From: Telopea speciosissima
Lineage: Eukaryota; Streptophyta; Magnoliopsida; Proteales; Proteaceae
Length of the DNA: 64,000 bases
Direction: 5' to 3'
Assembly (NCBI RefSeq): GCF_018873765.1
Contig: NC_057916.1
Location: 30,417,501 to 30,481,500, forward strand
In this document: one piece after another, positions 9,867 through 20,470 of the stretch
Layout: the number at the start of each line of letters is the position of its first letter
How positions within the stretch are numbered: position 1 is the stretch's first letter
Notes under the pieces: model-generated
Seen by the model: only the letters and a program-made list of their open reading frames with translations
Database searches by the model: none
What the model was told of the DNA's origin: nothing
Position numbers and translations under genes: made by a program

Positions 9867-11237
9867 ATGAAGTCCATCTCTGGCGGTGGCAAAGTTTTAG
9901 GAGAGAGTTCTTATGACAGAACAAAAGAGTTGAAGGACTTCGATGAAACCAAGGCTGGCGTGAAGGGACTCGTAGATGCCGGGGTGGTGAAGGTACCCTG
10001 TATCTTCTTCAACCCCCCTGATCATGTCCACCTACATTTCCATGAACCAGAAGACTCCATCCATAGTAGTCGTTCTCAGTCTAAGACCCAATTGAGTTTT
10101 CCTGTCATAGCCCTGCAGGAATGCATCTCCGACAATAAAGACTCGACTCCAAGGAAGGAAGTGGTCGACCAAGTCCGGAAGGCATCGGAAACATTGGGTT
10201 TCTTCCAGGTGGTGAATCATGGGAGATCCCTGTCAGCGTATTGGAGGAGACTCTTCAAGGTGTTCGAAGGTTCTTCGAACAAGACATCGAGTTCAAGAAA
10301 CAATTATATTCGCGGGATACCATCAACAGGAGGGTTGTATACAACAGCAATTTCTCTCTCTACAGCTCTCCCTCTGCCACTTGGAGGGACTCCTTGTACT
10401 GTTTCATGTCTCCTCCCCCTCTCAGCCCTGATAAATTGCCTCCAGTTTGCAGGTAGATGTACCAAATTAATCATTCCCTACTATATTCTTTTTCTGAGTA
10501 TTTTTCAAGATGTGAGAAGAGAATGAAAATACTAACTAGTTTGATTAATCTGGTAGAGATATAATGGTGGAGTACAACAAGCACGTGATTAGAATTGGGA
10601 ATGTTTTGTTTGGGTTACTGTCGGAGGCGTTGGGACTAAGCCCGCATCACTTGGCAGACATGGGTTGCGCCGAGGGGCATGCCCTTCTGTCTAACTACTA
10701 CCCTGCATGCCCAGAGCCGGAACTGACCATCGGCACTAGCAAGCATGCCGACGGGGATTTCCTTACTGTCCTCCTCCAAGACCAGATCGGTGGCCTCCAA
10801 ATTCTTCACCAGAACCAATGGGTAGATGTTCCCCCCACCCCTGGAGCTCTTATTGTCAACATTGGGGATCTTTTGCAGGCAAGTTTGATCTTCCCTTCCC
10901 TTCTCTGTTGGTACATATATTATGACTACAAAGTTGTTCTGATGCTTAATTGATTGATTTGTGGATTGTGTGATTGTGGCAGCTTATATCCAATGGTATG
11001 CTCAAGAACGTTGAACATGGAGTACTGGCCAATAAAAATAGGCCTGAGAGTATCACTAGCATGCTTCATGAGTACTAGCTATCTACCATCTACAAGGATC
11101 TATGGGCCCATAAGGGAGTTATTGTCGGAGCACAATCCCCCCATCTACAGAGAAACCACCGTCAAAGAATTTACCGCATATGCCCACACAAAGGGGGGCT
11201 TAATGAGATCTCGGCATTGGAACATTTTAAGCTGTGA
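9867..11237 (+). pseudogene. 2-OG dioxygenase copy C, frameshifted
   Basis: Exons 9867-10452, 10557-10878, 10983-11237; same architecture as D and E. Exon 1 opens MKSISGGGKVLGESSYDRTK. A 2-base insertion near 10224 (GGGAGATCCC where sisters have GGGATCCC) breaks the frame right after FFQVVNHG. Exon 2 is clean and keeps the iron ligands ([10 protein letters not shown]). Exon 3 has one extra A near 11,035 (AATAAAAATAGG), giving a stop within about 20 codons, and two extra bases near 11,195 that bring the frame back for the usual SALEHFKL end. Intron 2 is GC-AG. Two independent frame breaks argue for a pseudogene. 3' flank is like that of D. Confidence 0.82.
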
Positions 11238-11509
11238 ACTTCAACGTCACATAGGAAATACTGATAGCTGCTTAATGTTACTGGGTTGGTCTTTGCCAAT
11301 TGTAATTGTTGTAGTTTTTGGGAATTTCTTTTCTGAAGAACCTCCTTCCTCCAGCTCATATCACCATATTGGGCTGGGTCATTGTGTGAATTGGTGAATT
11401 CCCCCCCTACCTATAGAATGCTTCTTTTAGATTTAAGTTTGAATTTACACATAAAATATATATTTATGTGTATATATATATTAATGTTACTCGGTTGGTG
11501 TCTGCCGGC

Positions 11510-12612
11510 TTCATCGGTCCTTGTATGGCCTCAAGTAAGCGCCTCATGCTTGGTTTCAACGGTTGACATAATTTTTGGTTCAATATGGATATGGATTTGC
11601 TGCCTCCAAAACTGTTCCTTCCCTATTTATTTATAACCGTGGCGACATTCTTATTTATGTCCTCATATATGTTGACAACATCCTAATCACAGGTAATAAT
11701 CCTGCTCAGGTAACACGGCTTCTGATCTCTCTCACCTCAGAATTTTCAATCAAGGATTTGGGTCCTCTTCATTTCTTTTTGGGCATTGAGGTCCTAGCGC
11801 ACCCTCAAGGGGTGCTCCTCTCTCAGTCGCGATATATCGGTGTCCTCCTTACTCGGCCTTGCATGGCCGATTGCAAAGGCATACTCACGCCCATGACTAC
11901 CACGTCCAAGCTTTCAGATTCAGGGGGTGCATTATTTTCTGATGCCACTCTGTATTGCTCCATTGTAGGTGCTTTACAATATGTCACCCTCACCCGGTCC
12001 GATGTCTCCTTTGCTATAAATTGGGTCTGCCAGTTCATGCATGCACCTACCAAGGATCATTGGGGTATGGTCAAGCGTATTCTTCGTTATCTAAAGCAGA
12101 CAAGGGATAATGGTCTTCTTCTTCAACGAACCAATGATTTTCACCTACAAACATTTTTTTATGTCAACTGGGCCGGAGATGATGTTGATTGTAAATCAAC
12201 CAGAGGATTTGCTATATTTTTGGGGCCAAACCTTGTCTCTTGGGGTTCTAAGAAACAAAAGACGGTGGCCTGTTCCTCCACGGAATCTGAATATAAAGTC
12301 ATGGCTGAGCTTATCTGGCTTGAGTCGCTATTTGGTGAGATTAGATTTACGGTTAAGGACCCTCCCATCCTTTGGTGTGACAATATTGGCGCTACCTACC
12401 TCTCCGCCAATCCAGTCTTTGACACACGCACGAAACATGTTGAAATCGACTTCCATTTTGTTAGTGATTGTGTCGCCAAGAAGCAGTTATCGGTCCAATT
12501 TATATCCACCCATGATCAGCTTGCTGACATCCTCACAAAGGCGCTCTCCACCGTGCGCTTTCAGTTTTTAAGGGACAAGTTGAAGATCCGTTGTCACTGC
12601 TTTTCCACTTAA
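11510..12612 (+). pseudogene. Ty1/Copia polyprotein fragment (RT C-part and RNase H)
   Basis: Open from about 11,575; matches the end of a Copia pol: LFIYNRGD, the reverse transcriptase core as IYVDNILITG, LGIEVL, RILRYLK, then RNase H with STESEYK, LWCDNIGA, KHVEIDFHF and DILTKAL near the end, and stop at 12,610-12,612. The catalytic YVDD is YVDN, so the copy is inactive. Gag, protease, integrase and the front of RT are absent; the left edge, in the 3' flank of copy C, carries a short repeat of that flank (TTAATGTTACTSGGTTGGT at about 11,272 and 11,482). A purine run and the 3' LTR start follow the stop. Confidence 0.85.
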
Positions 12613-12626
12613 GGGTGTATCAACCG

Positions 12627-13774
12627 TAGGGGTGTCAACCGCCCCACCCCTTTAAGTTTTCAGGCCGGGCCTGGTCGGGCTCGGTCAGGCTAGGTCGGGT
12701 TTTGGTCTATAATTGGGCTGCTATAATCGAGTCATAACCGGGCTGTGGGCATGTTTAACTCTAAACGGACCTTACTCGGACTTTAAACAGTGTAGCCACA
12801 GAGGGCTAAAGAAAAAACCCCAAAATGAGAAGCACCATTCAAGCTGTCCATTTCGACCCACTTCATCTTGATCCAGTCAATTTTGAATATAATGGGCTTA
12901 TTAAAATGGAGTGGCTAATGTGAAGGCTGGACATACAAATTACTCATATTTATGTGCATGCAGGTGAATAATTGTCGTATATACGTTTCTGTTGTAGCAC
13001 ACATCCGATAAGTATAGTAGTTGCAACAGCAGCAATAGTTGTGCACATACCATGATGGTGTCAACTTCTATATCCCAATTGTTAGACATGGAAGTGGTTC
13101 CTAGTTTAAATGTCTGGGTAGTATCAATTTGAAGGTTGTATCGTTGTATAACGAGAAGGAAGATGCTTTGCAGCAGGACGAACTTCCCTTCCACCCCCGC
13201 CCCTACAAATTCAAGAAAGCCTCTTAGTATGCCTTCCTAATTTAATACATTCAAATGTATCCATGAGAAGAATATAACTCCCCCCCCCCCCCCAATCCCC
13301 TGCTCTGCTGCTTGGATCATCTCTCTTCAGATGTCCAAAACAGAACATCAATGGAAGATGGTAAAGCCCATGAGTGGATGATGACATAGATAGATAGGAA
13401 CCAACAGTCAAAGCAGTTAAACAAAAAAAAAAAAATCAGAAATTATGATTTTTGTACTTTGAATGAAGAATCCATGCTTTGGCTTACTTTTGATTGATGA
13501 GATAGGACACCAAGGGAGACCGGGAGAGGGAAGGGGAGGGGAATTTTAAAGTTAAAGGGTCAGGCTAGGTTGGATTGTTACCGGATGGGATAGGTTGGGT
13601 CTGGAATCGGTTGATCCGGTCGGACGTTCGATGGGTTAAAACCCCGCACTGGGATCGTTCGTTTACGAAACGTGTTAAGCCCGACATGTTTAATAAACGG
13701 ATCGGGCCGGGCCAGGCTTTAGCCAGGCAGGCTCGGTCAGTTCTATTAGGCCGGGCTTGAAACTGACACCCCTA
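12627..13774. mobile_element. Non-autonomous hAT-like element (1.15 kb)
   Basis: Ends TAGGGGTGTC ... GACACCCCTA are perfect inverted repeats, with GC-rich subterminal repeats (GGCCGGGC, GGTCGGGCT). A perfect 8-bp duplication ATCAACCG flanks it (12,619-12,626 and 13,775-13,782), the hAT signature. No transposase inside. It is inserted into the start of the Copia 3' LTR. Confidence 0.85.
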
Positions 13775-13782
13775 ATCAACCG

Positions 13783-13990
13783 TCATTATGAGTCCTCAAA
13801 TATGGACGCTGAATGACAAAATCTTCTCTCCTTTGGCAAGATATGTGATTAGAATCACATGTGATATGGAATTCCTTATTTAGTAGATGTTGAGATCTTC
13901 TTGAACTGTTTGAGGAACCGACTAGGGTTATCCCCTGTACTCATATATATATATATATATTCAAAGCACTGGAACGATTATACAAGGAAA
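13783..13990 (+). mobile_element. Copia 3' LTR remainder
   Basis: Sequence directly continuing the interrupted LTR that starts near 12,617 (TGTATCAACCG). Its far border is not clear; it may end near the TA-rich stretch at 13,945-13,962. Confidence 0.45.
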
Positions 13991-14094
13991 TACAATCACA
14001 TTGATAGCCTGAAACTACTATTTTAGAATGTACTTTGCTCCTTGGAGAAAAGGATAGTACTGTGTGACTATGACTAACCCAGGCTCCTAGAAAT

Positions 14095-14292
14095 GGAAAA
14101 AATTTGGCTGCAACCATGTTCCTGCTGCCCCAATCGTGGGCGCAAACTTGGATAATCCCTTTCCCCTTTGGGTTCACAAGTACCCTCTTTGGTTTTAGTA
14201 TTTTCCATAATATCCTTCTAGATTTCATATAGGTGTCTACAATTGGGGCAGCAGGAACATAGCTGCAACTCGGGTAGCAGCCAATTTCGTCC
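14095..14292. mobile_element. About 198-bp MITE
   Basis: Inverted arms with ATTTGGCTGC / inverted AATTGGCTGC at the ends and TGTTCCTGCTGCCCCAAT inside. Flanks CCTAGAAAT and CTAGGAAAT look like a target duplication of about 9 bp, and the flank closes up against the undisturbed sequence at 6.2 kb. Confidence 0.7.
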
Positions 14293-14325
14293 CTAGGAAA
14301 TCCTCATATATGTGTATGTCTAGTG

Positions 14326-14560
14326 CAATACAGATCTTCTACGGCACCCTGCTCCATAGTGGCCTGTGCGGCCCAGACAGAGCGAAGATGCAATGTCTAC
14401 GCACTCCTCGCCCATAGTGGCCTCGTGCGGCGCTGCCGCATGAGCGCAAAGATGCAATGTCCGCTTTACCCTCGCCAGTGCACCGGCAGACATTGCATGT
14501 CGCGCTCGCCTGGGGGCCGCACAGCCACTATGGGCAGGGCATCGTAAAAGATCACGATCC
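14326..14560. mobile_element. 235-bp GC-rich palindromic MITE
   Basis: Long inverted arms (CCATAGTGGC, GTGCGGCC, GATGCAATGTC and their complements). A perfect 10-bp duplication ATGTCTAGTG flanks it (14,316-14,325 and 14,561-14,570). Its GC content stands out from the AT-rich surroundings. The arm start resembles that of the MITE at 8721 (TCTACGG..CCCTG). Confidence 0.82.
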
Positions 14561-15026
14561 ATGTCTAGTGTGAATAAGGCATGAATGTATAAGGAAATGA
14601 TGTCTGTTAGCTTGTATACTAAATTTTGACCGGCAAGTAAGCTAGCTAATTTCTGATGGTGGGCCTAGGCCTAGCTTGGTATCTAAATTTGAAACGCCTC
14701 TCATGTTTAGACTATAAGACAGCAAGGATGGAAATACCACATCACACTTAGGAAAATAAATGGATATTCAAAAATTCGAATCCAATCTGCATGCGTATTC
14801 GTTTAGGGACATCCATATATATTTGTTTATAGACATCCAAAAAAAACATCTGAATATTTCGATAAAAATCTATTTGAAAAAATAAAATCCAGGTACTTAA
14901 TAATAAAAAATTAAGTAAATAATAATCTTGAGGGTTTTTGAAAAGAGAATTATGATCTAAAAGATATGGATTAAGAGTAAATTATATCCGCTAGGGGAAG
15001 GATGGTCCCCGGTTACACAAGACAGA

Positions 15027-15168
15027 GATGTAAACGGATGGTCGAAAATACGAATTCAATCCGTATCCAAATCCGTTTAGAGGTATCCATATTCAGCCAG
15101 AAAATATCCGGATCCAATCATATCCGATCCACATCCGAGCTGAATCCGATCCGTTTACATCCCTAATC
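15027..15168. mobile_element. Small MITE with GATGTAAACGGAT ends
   Basis: Left GAGATGTAAACGGATGG and right CCGATCCGTTTACATCCC are inverted; the interior repeats ATATCC/ATCCGAT. The target duplication is not clear. A partial relative is at 30,296-30,425. Confidence 0.6.
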
Positions 15169-15794
15169 ACAGTTAATTAATTACATAGTATATTCAGTCT
15201 CTCATCCTCGCGACGCGGACCACACTGATTTCTCTAACGTAAAATAGAAAATCGCTAGGCAATATCACATCTTGGCACTAGGGAGTAGGAACCGCCGCCC
15301 TTACTTTTTGTTTAATATACTGCTCTAGTTTATCCCAAAAAAAAAAACAAAAAAGAGTATAATATACACCTCTATGATTTCACCAAAATACATGTACAAT
15401 AATAGAAAATATAATGCTACTCGGTGGTTGATATCCGTGATTCTGCGTTAGCTTCAGTCTTCAGCCTTTACTTCCCCTCAAAGGCCAAAAAGGAATCTTT
15501 GTCTAAGCTGGAAAAAATTCTTCTGTATTGTACTGATGTGGCGATGCACTACAGTGCAGGCTTGAGAGCTCAACATGTGGATCGATATGACATACAATGG
15601 TGCCAAACTCGAAAAGAAAGAAGGAAAAAAAAAAAAAAAATTTGGATCTATGAACAACAGTTGTCTAGCACAGGTGGTGAGCTACGCTTCATGCCCATGT
15701 TCACTAGTAGCTCTCGAGTTCGATTCTCCTGGTTGTAACCTTCCCCCTCGTTAGTTCCAAAGAAAAAAAAAAAAAAAAAAAAAAAAACAAAACT

Positions 15795-16678
15795 AGGTCA
15801 ATGAATCTTGCAAAGTTAAATGAACATGATGAACACTCAAACAATCTATCCCTATTTTTAATTTTTTTTTCTACTAATCAAAGTCTTTATTTTGTTTTTT
15901 TTTAAGGTGAAAGTAATCAAAGTCTTTATTAAAATCAACATGAAACACACATGGAATAAATAAATGAAAAAATAAAACACATGATAGAAATAAATATATA
16001 AATAAATGGAGAGAATTGAAGAAATTTGAGAGGGAGGAAGATGGAGGACAAGAAGAGAAAGAAAAAGACAAAAGAAAATGGGTCAATGGATCTTGCTCCA
16101 TTAGATGAACATTATGACCACTCAAACAATCTAGCCCTGTTTTTATTTTTTTTTTTCTGCTAATCAAAGTCTTTATTTTTTTTTTGTTTCTTAAAATCAA
16201 CATGAAACACACATAAAAAATTAAAAAAATAAAAGAAGAAATAAAACACATGATGGAAATAAATATATAAATAAATGAAGAAACTGGAAGAAATATAAGA
16301 GGGGGAGAAGGAAGGAGGACAAGAAGAGAAAGAAAAAGACTAAAAAAAATGGGTCAATGGATCTTGCACCGTTAGACCAACATGATGACCACTCAAACAA
16401 TCTATCCCTATTTTTATTTTATTTTTTTATTAATCAAAGTCTTTATTTATTTATTTTTTGATGAAAGTAATCAAAGTCTTTATTAAAATCTCCATGAAAC
16501 ACACAAGGAAAAAATAAATAAAAAATGAAGAAATAACACACATGGTAGAAATAAATATATAAATACATGAAGAAAATGGAAGAAATATAGGCGTCCATCT
16601 CCGGTAGTGGCGATATTTCAGGAGGGAGGGGGGAGGAAAGGAAGGAGGACAAGAAGAGAAAGAAAAAGACTAAAGTAA
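15795..16678 (+). repeat. Tandemly triplicated promoter/5' UTR of copy D
   Basis: Three units start at about 15,795, 16,080 and 16,350 with the same block (GGTCAATGGATCTTGC, ACTCAAACAATCTA) and each ends with the purine-rich leader AGGACAAGAAGAGAAAG. The last unit leads into the copy D start codon. At 16,587-16,625 there is also a partial extra copy of the exon 1 start (GCGTCCATCTCCGGTAGTGG). Each unit holds AATCAAAGTCTTTATT and TATAAATA-like AT runs, also seen upstream of copy E at 22.08-22.3 kb, so it probably carries the core promoter. Confidence 0.78.
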
Positions 16679-18100
16679 ATGGCGTCAATCTCCGGCAGTG
16701 GCGAAATTTCAGGAGGGAGTACTTGTGACCGAACAAAAGAGTTGAAGGAATTCGATGAAACTAAGGCTGGCGTGAAGGGACTCGTAGATGCCGGGGTGAC
16801 GAAGGTACCCCGTATCTTCTTCAGCCCCTCTGATGTCCACCTCCATCTCCATGAATCAGATTCCATCCATAGTAGTCATTCTCACGCTCAGACCCAACTG
16901 AGTTTTCCTGTCATAGACCTGCAGGACTGGATCACTGACAATAAAGACTTGAGTCGGAGGCAGGAAGTGGTCGACCAAGTCCGGAAGGCGTCGGAAACAT
17001 GGGGTTTCTTCCAGGTTGTGAATCATGGGATCCCTGCCAGCGTATTGGAGGAGATGCTACAAGGCGTTCGAAGTTTCTTCGAACAAGACATCGAGTTGAA
17101 GAAACAGCTATTTTCCCGGGATGCCGCCAACAGAAGGGTGATATACAACAGCAATTTCACTCTCTACACCTCTCCCTCTGCCGATTGGAGGGACTCCTTG
17201 TACTGCCTCATGTCTCCTCCCCCTCTCGACCTTGATCAGTTGCCTCTAGTTTGCAGGTAGGTATACCTAATTAGAAATTCCCAATATATCTGGATTTCAT
17301 TAATTAATTGATCCTTCCAACCAATTCAAGGGTCTTTTTCCTCCACCTCTGTTCTCCATTTTTTTTTCTGAGTTGTGAATATGAGAGATTAAGAATGAAA
17401 ATACTAACTAGTTAATTTGATTAATCTGCTAGAGATATAATGGTGGAGTACAACAAGCAAGTAATTAGAATTGGAAATGTTTTGTTTGGGTTACTGTCGG
17501 AGGCGTTAGGACTAAACCCCCAGCACTTGGCAGAAATGGGTTGCGCCGATGGGCATTCCATTCTTTGTCACTACTACCCTGCATGTCCCGAGCCGGAACT
17601 GACCATCGGCACTAGCAAGCATGCCGACTATGATTTCCTTACTGTTCTCCTCCAAGACCAGATCGGTGGCCTCCAAATTCTTCAGCAGAATCAATGGGTA
17701 AATGTTCCTCCCATCCCTGGAGCTCTTATTGTCAACATTGGGGATCTTCTGCAGGCAAGTTTGATCTTCCCTTTTTTGTTGAAGTTGGCCAAAATGCCCT
17801 TCAAAGTTGTTCCTAATTGATTAATTTGTGCATTGTGATTTGTGGCAGCTTACATCCAATGATAGGTTCAAGAGCGTTGAACATCGAGTTCTGGCCAGTA
17901 AAATAGGCCCAAGAGTATCAGTGGCATGCTTCTTTACTACTGGCTATCTACCATCTGCAAGGATCTATGGGCCGATAACAGAGTTACTATCAGACCACAA
18001 TCCCCCCATTTACAGAGAAACCACCGCCAAAGAATATACCACATATGGCCACAAAAAGGGAATCAATGGGATCTCGGCGTTGGAACATTTCAAGCTGTGA
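16679..18100 (+). CDS. 2-oxoglutarate/Fe(II) dioxygenase copy D, intact
   Basis: Soluble enzyme of the DOXC / ACC-oxidase-homologue family, expected to hydroxylate, demethylate or desaturate a small molecule using 2-oxoglutarate and O2; substrate unknown. Exons 16,679-17,256, 17,433-17,754, 17,849-18,100 give 383 residues, the usual family length. N-terminal DIOX_N part with [10 protein letters not shown] and [12 protein letters not shown] (about 80-130), catalytic jelly roll in exons 2-3. Iron ligands H256 and D258 ([10 protein letters not shown]) and H312 (VEHRVL); 2-oxoglutarate anchor R322-V-S324. Start chosen because MASIS follows the conserved leader and aligns with E and F. Intron 1 is GT-AG, intron 2 GC-AG (CTGCAG|GCAAGT). 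Nearly identical to F, including introns. Not true ACC oxidase: length and N-terminus differ. Confidence 0.93.
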
Positions 18101-18279
18101 ACTTCAGCTTCACATTGGAAATACTGATAGCTTATTAATGTTACTAGGTTAGTCTTTGCTAATTGGCATTGCTGCTAGTTTTGGGGGATGTCTTTTCTTA
18201 AAGAGCCCCCCGAAAGTGGGTTTTAAGGGCATAGTCACATTGGACTTAAGGTATTGTGTGGCAATGTTTTCAGTATATG

Positions 18280-18745
18280 TGTTGTCATTATTGGTTTCAG
18301 GTATTAGGATGTGTTTGAGATGTCAGAGATGTGTTGGGGATGTTTTTGAACGTATTTGATATATGTTACGATGTGTTGAGAGGTATTTGACATGTGTATA
18401 GATGTCAGTGGATGTGTACAACATGGTTCATGATGTGTCTGATGTCTTTCACATGTGTACAATGTGTTTCGGATGTGTATGACATGTGTTCGTATGTGTA
18501 TGGCATGTACAACATGCATGGTAATGTATTTGGATGATGTTGAGGTGTACAACAGTATGTATGATGGTATTATGGATATATGAATGCATATTGCTAATGA
18601 TGCTCATGCATGGGTATGGTGACGTTCATTATAATGCCTCAATTTTTTCCCATAAATCTTACGGCATGTATTTTGTATGACCAGGTGTTGGTCGCTTTGA
18701 TCTCCAGCGAAACTTGGAGCATTAGTTTTCGCCCAAAGGTAATTT
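18280..18745 (+). repeat. Degenerate GATGTGT-type minisatellite, 3' of copy D
   Basis: Irregular repeats of GATGTGT, ACATGTGT and TGTGTATGG. A related block follows copy E (23,990-24,300); copy F has lost most of it. Open frames here in several phases are repeat artefacts. Confidence 0.75.
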
Positions 18746-18759
18746 ACTTATTTAATTAA

Positions 18760-19418
18760 GGGGAACTGTCACATACTTCCCCTGAGGTTTACCTTAATTA
18801 CACTTTCACTTATGAGGTTTGGAAAATTTCATGTACCAGCATCAGTCCGTTAACTGGTGACTGAAAACGTTAAAATTGTATTTTAGTTGACCAAAATGCC
18901 CTTTATACTAAAATGAACCTATTTTTTCATTATTTCCCTTATTTCTATTCTTGTAGAACCCTAGCCTACAACTCATCCTAAAAGCTTGAGTTTTTTCCAA
19001 TGGCAGTACAGGGGAGAAGAGTGAATAACATCACACAAAAATAATAAAAAAAATGTGAACATACTGTTCATGTTCTTCCCCAATTTTATTTTTAAACCCA
19101 GGTTACAGGCTGCCTGCAACTAAGAACAGAAAGGGAGGAAGGTTCTATCTTCTCTTCGTGTACTCAACCCTTTCAATATATCACTACTATATTAATTACA
19201 ACTTGGAATTCCATGTCTGAGCTCCGAGCTCTCAATTTTGTTCTTTAGATTTTCTCCCAAACAGAGCAGAAGAAGAATTGTAGAACACCGCCATGGCCCC
19301 ATTGTCTTTTGCAATTTCTCTTGGGTTCTGATGGAAAAAAAAAAAAACTAAAGAAAAACTGTCAGATGGCCTAAAATACAAGGATTAGTAATGGTGAAAC
19401 TATCGGATAGGTCATCAA
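18760..19418. mobile_element. Left part of a Mutator-like element behind copy D
   Basis: Starts GGGGAACTGTCACATAC directly after TTTAATTAA (18,751-18,759) and matches the left half of the complete element behind copy F (27,594-29,443). Cut at 19,418, where an LTR begins. Contains the reverse-strand end of the same LOV-gene fragment as the F copy. Confidence 0.75.
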
Positions 19419-20470
19419 TGTTGGGTATATTCTATAACCATAATATATGTTCTAATATAAGTCTACTTGAATAAGGAATCTGGGTGTGGTGGATCCCACT
19501 GGATAAAATCCATCTAACCTAAAATCCCTAGTCTTTCCTATAAATACTAGTTGGAGGCAGCAACCTGTATTATTCCAAACTTGATATGCAGGGTGTATTG
19601 CTTTAAGCAACCTTGTGCTTAAACCCTAAATCCTAACAATCTTAAAATAATATATTTTCTCTCCTCGATCGTGCGTTACCTTTTCCGAATCTTGGTTTTG
19701 GTTTGTGTAATCGTCTTTGGGATTTATGTTATCGACTTTGGAGAAGAACGATCGGCTTTGGGATTTGTGTTATCGACTTTGGAGAAGAACGATCGGCTTT
19801 GGGGTTTGTGTTATCTTGTGCAACAAGAAGAACTTAGTACAATTCATATAATGATTGAAAATGAATCAAAATTCAATAATAAGCATTATCGTCAAGTTTC
19901 TATACAAGAACAATACCTTATATAGTCTCTTTTATAAGGACCATATCATGTTTTCTTTTGGAATATTATAATCGTTATATCAATCACATATGTTGTATCA
20001 TCAAGTTTGGAATGACACATCATACTATGAAGGACTGGAAAACAAACATAATATCAATGAAACATATCAAAACAATTTTCATATTTCTTTGTGGAATAAC
20101 AAAGTAAGAAAATATCATACAAAATTTGCTACACCATCAGATTTGGAATGGTTTCACAAACCTCCATACTTAGTAATCTTACCAAATTATTTGAAATATG
20201 TAAATTGTCACAAATGTTTCTTATGGCTAGATGAGATTCGAATAATTCAAAATAACATAGGATTGGATTAAGATCTGTCTAAAAGGTCTTTAATTAATCC
20301 CATTTTCATCGCAGTTTTAAATGTTCGATCTTTGTTTAGTCCCTTTGTAAGGGCATCTACCATATTATTCTTCGATTGCACATCGATCAAAGTGATGATT
20401 TCGTGTTCTGTCAGATAATTTAGCATGGCATGTTTTAGACTGATGCCTCCTCTTTCCAGTAAAAAGTGAG
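19419..20470 (-). mobile_element. Copia remnant with LTR
   Basis: A stretch of about 218 bp, 19,420-19,637, starts TGTTGGGT and ends CCTAACA, like a short LTR. Minus strand 20,460-20,270 encodes a Copia RNase H end (LKHAMLNYLTEHEI, NNMVDALTKGL). Between them two plus-strand open stretches (19,671-19,925; 19,990-20,271) have no family I recognise; the second begins MLYHQVWNDTSYY and is rich in N, Y and K. The outer border past 20,470 is unclear. Confidence 0.55.

Larger units (their letters stand above)
13991..15500. other. Orphan copy of the copy-A upstream flank, split by MITEs
   Basis: No gene. Segments match the 5' flank of dioxygenase A at 6.1-6.6 kb in the same plus-strand direction: ACTATTTTAGAATGTAC at 14,020, TGACTAACCCAGG at 14,071, CTAAATTTTGACCGGCAAG at 14,619, CGCCTCTCATGT at 14,695, and CTCTAACGTAAAATAGAAA near 15,232. 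Between these blocks are at least three small inverted-repeat insertions. No dioxygenase exon remains beside it. Confidence 0.65.

Noticed and set aside
13575-13760. Open frame in the right arm of the hAT element
   Set aside because: GC-rich subterminal repeats give open frames by composition.
15874-16736. Phe/Leu-rich minus-strand frames upstream of copy D
   Set aside because: Shadows of the purine-rich tandem promoter repeats; not membrane proteins.
18280-18560. Cys/Met-rich and Ile/His/Thr-rich frames behind copies D and E
   Set aside because: They are translations of GATGTGT/ACATGTGT repeats on either strand.
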